Shown: piece by piece, positions 58,949 to 64,000 of the stretch
Layout: each line of letters begins with the position of its first letter
How positions within the stretch are numbered: position 1 is the first letter of the stretch
DNA from: Gulosibacter sediminis
GTDB lineage: Bacteria; Actinomycetota; Actinomycetes; Actinomycetales; Microbacteriaceae
Assembly: GCF_023370115.1 (NCBI RefSeq)
Contig: NZ_CP097160.1
Location: forward strand, 1,116,001 to 1,180,000
Direction of reading: 5' to 3'
Length of the DNA stretch: 64,000 bases
Notes under the pieces: generated by a model
Told to the model about the DNA's origin: nothing
Database searches by the model: none
The model's input: the letters and a program-made list of their open reading frames with translations, nothing else
Position numbers and translations under genes: made by a program

Positions 58949-60166
58949 CTAGCCGAAGAGTCGCTGCGACGCGAGCTCGGCGCCCGCGGTCAACGCCTCG
59001 AGCTTCGCCCACGCGATGTCGGGGTGGATGCGACCGCCGAGACCGCAGTCGGTCGAGGCGATGACGTTCTCGGCGCCGACGACCGACGCGAAGTTCTCGA
59101 TGCGGTCGGCGACGAGCTCCGGGTGCTCGACCACGTTCGTTGAGTGCGACACGACGCCGGGCACGATCTGCTTGCCGGCGGGCAGCTTCACGTCACGCCA
59201 CAGCTTCCACTCGTGCGCGTGACGGACGTTGGCCGCTTCGAACGAGTAGGTGCCGGCGTTGATGGTGAGCATCTGGTCGATGAGGTGACGGAACTCGATG
59301 TCGGTCGTGTGCGGGCCGTGCCACGATCCCCAGCAGAGGTGGAAGCGCACGCGATCCTCGGGCAGGCCTTCAAGCGCGTGGTTGAGCGCGTCGACACGCA
59401 CCTGCGTAAACGCGAGGTAGTCCTCGACGGTCGGTTCGGGCACGACCTGGTCCCAGCTCTCGGCGATAGACGGGTCGTCGATCTGCACGATGAAGCCAGC
59501 ATCGACGATGGCCTTGTACTCCTCCTTGAGCGCCTCGGCGCTCGCCCAGACGACGTCTTCGTCGGTCTCGTAGAAGGTGTTCTTGAGGCGCGCGGCCGAT
59601 CCGGGCGAGAGCGCAGCAACGAAGCCGTCGTTCGCGACGCCGAGCTCGTTGAGTGCCGAGCGGAGGCCCGCGACGTCGGCGGCGACGGCGTCCTGGCCGA
59701 TGTAGTTCAACTCGCCGGTGATCGCGGGCGGCGTTGCCTTCGATCGGCCGGCCAGCACGCCGTTCTCTGGGTCGAGGTAGGCGTCCCGGAACAGCGTGCG
59801 GTCGCGGCGGTGGGCGAAGGCCGCGAGGCGCACCTTGCCAGGTTCCGAGGTAATGACCTCGTCGGTGTCGTCCCAGCGGTCGGCGCTGTCGCTCGGGGTG
59901 AGGCCCGCGAGGCGCGTGAACGAGTAGTTCCACCACCCGCCGTAGTCGACCGACTGCGTCATGAGGTGGCCGTACTCGCCGTCATTGACGATGTCGATAC
60001 CGGTGTCGATCTGGCGCTTCACGACGCCGACGACCTCTTCATGCAGAACACCGGTGAACTCATCCCAGCTGAGCGCGCCCTCGTGGTGACGCGCATTCGT
60101 TTCGAGCAGGCGCTTGGTGCGGGGGAGCGAGCCAACGTGGCTCGTGCGGATCCGTTCGATCGACAT
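58949..60166 (-). CDS. MetE C-terminal-like methyltransferase, vitamin-B12-independent methionine synthase family
   Basis: A 405-residue TIM-barrel protein of the UROD/MetE superfamily, single-domain rather than the two-domain MetE (about 750 residues). Zinc ligands are plausible as His and Cys in RFHLCWGSWHGPH and Cys in ASTDCGLGGRIH. RIRTSHVGSLPRTK begins the barrel. It may transfer methyl to a thiol, or resemble the epoxyalkane:CoM transferase branch; the acceptor is unknown. GAAGGG lies 5 nt before ATG 60166. Confidence 0.82.
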   Translation of the reverse strand: MSIERIRTSHVGSLPRTKRLLETNARHHEGALSWDEFTGVLHEEVVGVVKRQIDTGIDIVNDGEYGHLMTQSVDYGGWWNYSFTRLAGLTPSDSADRWDDTDEVITSEPGKVRLAAFAHRRDRTLFRDAYLDPENGVLAGRSKATPPAITGELNYIGQDAVAADVAGLRSALNELGVANDGFVAALSPGSAARLKNTFYETDEDVVWASAEALKEEYKAIVDAGFIVQIDDPSIAESWDQVVPEPTVEDYLAFTQVRVDALNHALEGLPEDRVRFHLCWGSWHGPHTTDIEFRHLIDQMLTINAGTYSFEAANVRHAHEWKLWRDVKLPAGKQIVPGVVSHSTNVVEHPELVADRIENFASVVGAENVIASTDCGLGGRIHPDIAWAKLEALTAGAELASQRLFG

Positions 60167-60301
60167 AATTACCCTTCAGTCTTGGTTCGTTCACCGTATC
60201 GCCCGGCGCCTGAGCCGCCGGCCACGGTGTCAAACTCGGTCACATTCCACAACGAGCTTCGTTTGCAGCGCCGGATGTCCTATGGTGTCGCCGCGGCGGC
60301 C

Positions 60302-60307
60302 TAGACT
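60302..60307 (+). promoter_or_regulatory. leaderless -10 element of the MFS exporter gene
   Basis: TAGACT ends 6 nt before GTG 60314. Confidence 0.65.
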
Positions 60308-60313
60308 GCACAG

Positions 60314-61777
60314 GTGCAAGAAACCCGTTCGACTGAGCAGAACCGCTGGCCCGCCTTCATCGTCTGCATCGCCGTCGCGATCGCGACGATTCTCGACCTC
60401 GCGAAGGTCAACGTCGCCATCGCGCCGATCGAGACGACGCTCGGGGCATCGTCGTCCGAAGCGCAGCTCATCGTCGCCGGGTACATCCTCGCCTTCGGCA
60501 TCTGTCTGGTTCCCGCGGGCCGCCTCGGCGACATCTGGAACAGGAAAGCGATGTTCGTCATCGGCCTCTCGGTCTACGTGACCGCGAGCCTCGCGTGCAT
60601 GCTCGCCCCCACTTCGGGCGTGCTCGTACTGTCGCGCCTGCTCCAGGGTGTGGCCGCGGGCATCCTCATGCCGCAGGTGATCGGCCTCATTCAGAACCTG
60701 TTCCAGGGCAAGGAGCGCGGGTCGGCCTTCGGCATCTTCGGCGCCGCGATCGGCCTCGGCACGGCGTTCGGCCCGACCATCGGCGGCCTCTTCATCGGCG
60801 CCTTTGGCGACGAATGGGGTTGGCGCTGGATCTTCGGTATGAACGTGCCGATCGGTCTCGTCATCCTGCCGTTCGCGATCTGGCTGCTGCCGGGGCGTCA
60901 GCGCCACAACTCGAGCAACGACCTCGACCTGCCCGGTGTTTTCCTCATGGCGGGCACGGTCTTGCTCATCATGCTGCCGTTCGTGCTGACCACCGGCACG
61001 TCGGCCGACAGCCCGGCGCGCTGGTGGATGCTGCTCGGCGCCGTGGCGTTCGCCGTCGCGTTCTACCTGTGGGAGCGCCGGTACGTGCGCGCGGGCAAGA
61101 GCCCGGTCATCGACTTCACGCTCTTTCAGCATCCGTCGTACCGATACGGCGTCATCTTCACCTCGCTGTTCTTCGCGATCATGCCCCCGATGTTCTTCCT
61201 CATGACCCTGTTCAACCAGCAGGGTCTCGGCCACGAGGCGGTCGTCGTCGGCATGATCACGATTCCCTACGCGATCATTTCGGCGATCATTTCGGCCTTC
61301 GCGGGTCGGTATACCTACCGGCATGCTGCCTCGATGGTGCTGATCGGAGTGTCGCTGTTCACGCTCGCGCTGGTCGCACTCGCGCTGCTCAGCGCGTTTG
61401 CCGACGGCGCGACCATGCCCATCCTCATGGCCATCGTGCTCGCCGCCGCGGGTGTCGCGCCGGGCATGGTGATGCCCGCCAACCAGATGCGCACGGTGAA
61501 GGATGTGCCGCTCGAATCCGCGGGCGTCGCCGGCTCGTTCATGCAGGTTGGTCAGCGCCTTGGCAACGCGATGGGCATCGCGATCGGCACCTCGATCTAC
61601 TTCGCCCTCTCGAACGAGGGCACGGAGACCGCATACCGCTCCGCGTTCTCGTGGGCGATGGTGTTCGTCATCGGCGTCGCGGTGGTGGCCGTGATCATCG
61701 CCGCGCTCGACTTCGCCGCCCACCGACGCTCGACGCGGGCCATCGGGGGACGCGACGCGGCAGGCGGGCTCGACTAG
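60314..61777 (+). CDS. MFS multidrug exporter, DHA2 (EmrB/QacA) family
   Basis: A 487-residue proton-antiport exporter with fourteen predicted helices. Motif A is GRLGDIWNRKAM between helices 2 and 3; motif C-like FGAAIGLGTAFGPTIGGLF lies in helix 5. Lengths fit the 14-helix DHA2 group. The substrate is unknown; no regulator is adjacent. Its stop shares CTAG with the converging hisN. Confidence 0.9.
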   Translation: MQETRSTEQNRWPAFIVCIAVAIATILDLAKVNVAIAPIETTLGASSSEAQLIVAGYILAFGICLVPAGRLGDIWNRKAMFVIGLSVYVTASLACMLAPTSGVLVLSRLLQGVAAGILMPQVIGLIQNLFQGKERGSAFGIFGAAIGLGTAFGPTIGGLFIGAFGDEWGWRWIFGMNVPIGLVILPFAIWLLPGRQRHNSSNDLDLPGVFLMAGTVLLIMLPFVLTTGTSADSPARWWMLLGAVAFAVAFYLWERRYVRAGKSPVIDFTLFQHPSYRYGVIFTSLFFAIMPPMFFLMTLFNQQGLGHEAVVVGMITIPYAIISAIISAFAGRYTYRHAASMVLIGVSLFTLALVALALLSAFADGATMPILMAIVLAAAGVAPGMVMPANQMRTVKDVPLESAGVAGSFMQVGQRLGNAMGIAIGTSIYFALSNEGTETAYRSAFSWAMVFVIGVAVVAVIIAALDFAAHRRSTRAIGGRDAAGGLD

Positions 61778-62586
61778 CTGCGGAAGAGGCGCAGGGCCTC
61801 GTCGTGCAGGAGGCCATTCGTCGCGAGGGCGGTGCCGTGCCAGGGGCCCTCGGCGCCGTCAATTGCCGTGAAGGTGCCGCCGGCCTCCTCGATGATCGGC
61901 ACGAGGGCCGCCATGTCGTAGGGCTGCAGGCCCACCTCGCACGCGAGCTCGAACGAGCCCTCGGCCACGAGCATGTACGGCCAGAAGTCACCGATGGTGC
62001 GTGAGCGCCAGGCGCGCTCGTTGAGCTCGAGAATCGGCTCGACCGAGGCCTCTTCCTGCCAGTACTTGAGCGAGCCATAGCTGATCTGCGCCTCGTTGAA
62101 CGACTCCACGCCCGAGACCTCGATACGGCGGTCGGTCGCGGTGTTCGAGTCGGCGAGGTCGTCGTCGAGGTAGGCGCCGAGCCCGGTGGCGCCCCACCAG
62201 CGGCGGTTGAGCGCGGGCGCCGAGACGACGCCGACCGCGGGGCGGCCGTCGATCACGAGCGAGATGAGCGTCGCCCAGATGGGCACGCCGCGCATGAAGT
62301 TTGCGGTGCCGTCGATCGGGTCGATGATCCACTGACGGCGCGAGTTGCCCTGGGTGCCGTATTCCTCGCCAAAGACTGAATCGCTCGGGCGCTCCTGCTC
62401 GAGCCGTTCGCGAATGGCCTGTTCGACCGCCCGGTCGCCGTCGGTGACGTGCGTGCGATCCTCCTTGACGTACACGCCGAGGTCGCGCGACGTGAAGTAC
62501 CGCATCGAAATCTCGTCCGCGAGATCGGCGAGCTGCCGGGCGAGGCGAAGGTCGGCGGTGATGGGATGCAGGAGTTCGAGGGCCAT
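61774..62586 (-). CDS. hisN: histidinol-phosphatase / inositol-monophosphatase family
   Basis: A 270-residue magnesium-dependent phosphatase. Metal ligands sit in VFGEEYG, IDPIDGTANFMRG and LQPYDMAALVPIIEEAGG. Among the family, the sequence around WIIDPIDGTANF and the operon with rsgA and aroA suggest the actinobacterial HisN that completes histidine synthesis; inositol monophosphatase is the alternative. ATG 62586 lies 6 nt after GATAAT. Confidence 0.85.
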   Translation of the reverse strand: MALELLHPITADLRLARQLADLADEISMRYFTSRDLGVYVKEDRTHVTDGDRAVEQAIRERLEQERPSDSVFGEEYGTQGNSRRQWIIDPIDGTANFMRGVPIWATLISLVIDGRPAVGVVSAPALNRRWWGATGLGAYLDDDLADSNTATDRRIEVSGVESFNEAQISYGSLKYWQEEASVEPILELNERAWRSRTIGDFWPYMLVAEGSFELACEVGLQPYDMAALVPIIEEAGGTFTAIDGAEGPWHGTALATNGLLHDEALRLFRS

Positions 62587-62592
62587 AGCTGG

Positions 62593-62598
62593 ATTATC
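62593..62598 (-). promoter_or_regulatory. leaderless -10 element of hisN
   Basis: GATAAT on the minus strand ends 6 nt before ATG 62586, in the 29-bp gap after rsgA. Confidence 0.5.
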
Positions 62599-62615
62599 GC
62601 AGCAGGCCCGCGAAG

Positions 62616-63680
62616 TTAGCCCTCGGACGCGCTCATCGACACAATGAGTCGGCGCAGCGAGGCGACGCGGGCCCGCCCGAGCGCGTCGAGATCGCCGCGG
62701 GCGGCCGCGGCGTCGAGTTCGCAGTCGGGTGCATCCGCGAGGTGCGTGCACCCGCGGGGACACTCGGCGACGATCTGCGCGAGCTCGTCGAACGGCGCGA
62801 ACACCGCGTCGGGGGAGACATGCCCGAGCCCGAACGAGCGGACGCCCGGCGTGTCGATGATCCAACCGGAGGGATTGACAGGCAGGGCGAGCGAAGACGA
62901 ACTCGTGTGGCGTCCGCGGCCGGTGACTTCGTTGACGTGCCCCGTGGCGCGCTGCGCGTGGGGCGAGATGGCGTTGACGAGGGTCGACTTGCCGACGCCC
63001 GAATGGCCCACCATCACGGTCACGCGATCGGCGAGCGAGGCGAGAAACTCCTCATGCGGAGGTTGGTCGAGTGCCGAGGTGAACACGGGCACGTCGAGCG
63101 GCTCGACGAGCTGGTGCACCGGTTCGGGGTCGGCAAGGTCGGTCTTGGTGATCATGACGAGCGGCGAGATGCCGGCATCGAAGGCGGCCACGAGGTACCG
63201 GTCAATGAGGCGCGGGCGTGGTTCGGGATTCGCCGCGGCGACCACGACGCAGAGCTGCTCGGCGTTGGCAACGATGATGCGTTCGACGGTGTCGGAGTCA
63301 TCGGCCGAGCGGCGCAGCAGCGTGCGGCGCGCCTCGACGCGAACAATCCTGGCGAGCGATCCCTCGCCGCCGGTGACATCGCCGACGAGCCACACGGTGT
63401 CGCCGACGACGACCGACTTCTTGCCGAGCTCGCGCGCCGTGGTCGCGACCACGCTGCGCGCCGAGCCCTCGGGCATCCCGGCGATGACCGGGGCACCGTC
63501 ACCCACGAGGCACGTGTAGCGCCCGCGGTTCACCGTCGTGACAAAGCCGGGCACCGCATTCTCGTGGGTGGGGCGCTGCTTGGTGCGGGGCCGCGAGCCG
63601 CGGCGTGGCGCGCGTACGCGCACGCGGTCTTCGTCGAAGTCGCCGTACGCATCGAACGCGTCGGTGCGGTCCCACCCCAC
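62616..63680 (-). CDS. rsgA: ribosome small-subunit-dependent GTPase RsgA
   Basis: RsgA is a circularly permuted GTPase that matures the 30S subunit. An OB-fold occupies about residues 40-120. G motifs appear in permuted order: TKTDLAD (G4), then TSAL (G5), GHSGVGKSTLVNAI (G1), a T-rich switch and IDTPGVRSFGL (G3). A C-terminal zinc finger has CPRGCTHLADAPDC. GTG 63680 begins VGWDRTDAF and lies 2 nt from the aroA stop, so the pair is co-transcribed. Confidence 0.93.
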   Translation of the reverse strand: MGWDRTDAFDAYGDFDEDRVRVRAPRRGSRPRTKQRPTHENAVPGFVTTVNRGRYTCLVGDGAPVIAGMPEGSARSVVATTARELGKKSVVVGDTVWLVGDVTGGEGSLARIVRVEARRTLLRRSADDSDTVERIIVANAEQLCVVVAAANPEPRPRLIDRYLVAAFDAGISPLVMITKTDLADPEPVHQLVEPLDVPVFTSALDQPPHEEFLASLADRVTVMVGHSGVGKSTLVNAISPHAQRATGHVNEVTGRGRHTSSSSLALPVNPSGWIIDTPGVRSFGLGHVSPDAVFAPFDELAQIVAECPRGCTHLADAPDCELDAAAARGDLDALGRARVASLRRLIVSMSASEG

Positions 63681-63682
63681 GA

Positions 63683-64000
63683 TCAGAGGTCCAGCAGCGA
63701 ATCGAGCGAAATCGGCGCGTCGGCTTCGTCGCGCTCGCCGAGCAGCGTGCGCCACATGCCGGGGAAGTCGGGCAGCGTCTTCGTGGTGCACTCGACATCG
63801 TCGAGCTGCACCTCGTCGACGGCGAGGCCGATCAGCGCGCCCGTGGTGGCCATGCGGTGGTCGGCGTAGCACTGCCACAGCGCGCCGTGGAGCGGGGCCG
63901 GGCGAATGATGAGCCCGTCGTCGGTCTCTTCGACGTCGGCGCCGACGCGGCCGAGCTCGGTCGCGAGGGCGGCGAGGCGATCGGTCTCGTGACCGCGGAG
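63683..64000 (-). CDS. aroA: 3-phosphoshikimate 1-carboxyvinyltransferase (EPSP synthase), C-terminal part (cut by window edge)
   Basis: The visible 105 residues are the end of AroA, which makes EPSP in the shikimate pathway. LRGHETDRLAALATEL and CYADHRMATTGALIGLAV, the latter with the conserved His-Arg pair, are diagnostic. The chain ends in SLDSLLDL with TGA at 63683-63685. The N-terminal three quarters lie outside the window. First gene of aroA-rsgA-(hisN). Confidence 0.93.
   Translation of the reverse strand, partial: LRGHETDRLAALATELGRVGADVEETDDGLIIRPAPLHGALWQCYADHRMATTGALIGLAVDEVQLDDVECTTKTLPDFPGMWRTLLGERDEADAPISLDSLLDL

Noticed and set aside
59144-60304. Plus-strand open frame of 386 codons opposite the MetE-like gene
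   Set aside because: Val/Arg/Asp-rich shadow with no domain; the minus-strand gene has conserved barrel motifs.
60230-61723. Minus-strand open frame of 497 codons opposite the MFS exporter
   Set aside because: The same Glu/Arg/His-rich shadow pattern, and the plus-strand gene has clear MFS motifs.
1-64000. CRISPR arrays, insertion sequences, integrases or prophage genes
   Set aside because: No direct-repeat array, transposase, recombinase or phage structural protein was seen on either strand.

Overview
The window is high-GC chromosomal DNA from an actinobacterium, most likely a member of the Microbacteriaceae or a close relative. The evidence is gene content. There is a mycothiol-dependent formaldehyde dehydrogenase, DUF3107 and DUF3039 proteins, an AdnAB helicase-nuclease pair, UvrD2, a UPF0182 membrane protein, a Tad pilus cluster without an outer-membrane secretin, and a tmRNA whose tag ends in FALAA. 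Many genes also have a TAnnnT hexamer ending 6-10 nt before the start codon, the layout of actinobacterial leaderless promoters. I cannot name the genus. I see no prophage, IS element, CRISPR array or plasmid function; this is mostly core genome.

Region 1 (1-22 kb) is a DNA-repair and envelope-proteolysis block. Its gene order resembles the mycobacterial Rv3211-Rv3193c neighbourhood (recalled from family knowledge, not searched). It holds a DEAD-box helicase (cut by the window edge), a MiaE-like protein, glutaminase-STAS, a HerA-like ATPase, a DUF3107 protein, adnA-adnB, a phosphotransferase, nudC-uvrD2, an orphan cyclodehydratase-like protein, a zincin-like protein, a PDZ-Lon protease and a UPF0182 protein. 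An initiator tRNA follows.

Region 2 (22-35 kb) is more accessory. It contains a GNAT-AAA fusion protein, two small CsbD-like stress proteins and a mycothiol/MBL formaldehyde-detoxification operon. A TPP enzyme follows, next to a MarR regulator with a 14-bp-arm palindromic operator. An Lrp-hydrolase-EcsC operon lies beside a TrpXYZ-type ABC transporter.

Region 3 (35-43 kb) has a nitrilase-family hydrolase, an ABC exporter pair, DUF3039, pncB, a murI-rph-rdgB operon and tRNA-Leu. Region 4 (43-51 kb) has a nitronate monooxygenase, a seven-gene Tad pilus operon and a galactarate/talarate dehydratase with its GntR regulator.

Region 5 (50-64 kb) has prfB, a two-subunit NSS amino-acid transporter, ftsE-ftsX-smpB, a secreted-domain protein and ssrA. 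It continues with aroQ, a MetE-like protein, an MFS exporter, and hisN, rsgA and aroA (cut by the window edge). SmpB and tmRNA act together in ribosome rescue, FtsEX in division, and AroQ and AroA are two steps of the shikimate pathway. No coding gap exceeds 300 bases except 23228-23607, which holds a small membrane-protein reading frame with an unusual start. I found no clearly undescribed system. The most promising oddities are the orphan cyclodehydratase/zincin/PDZ-Lon neighbourhood, the degenerate motor motif of AdnA, and the uniform leaderless promoter architecture.
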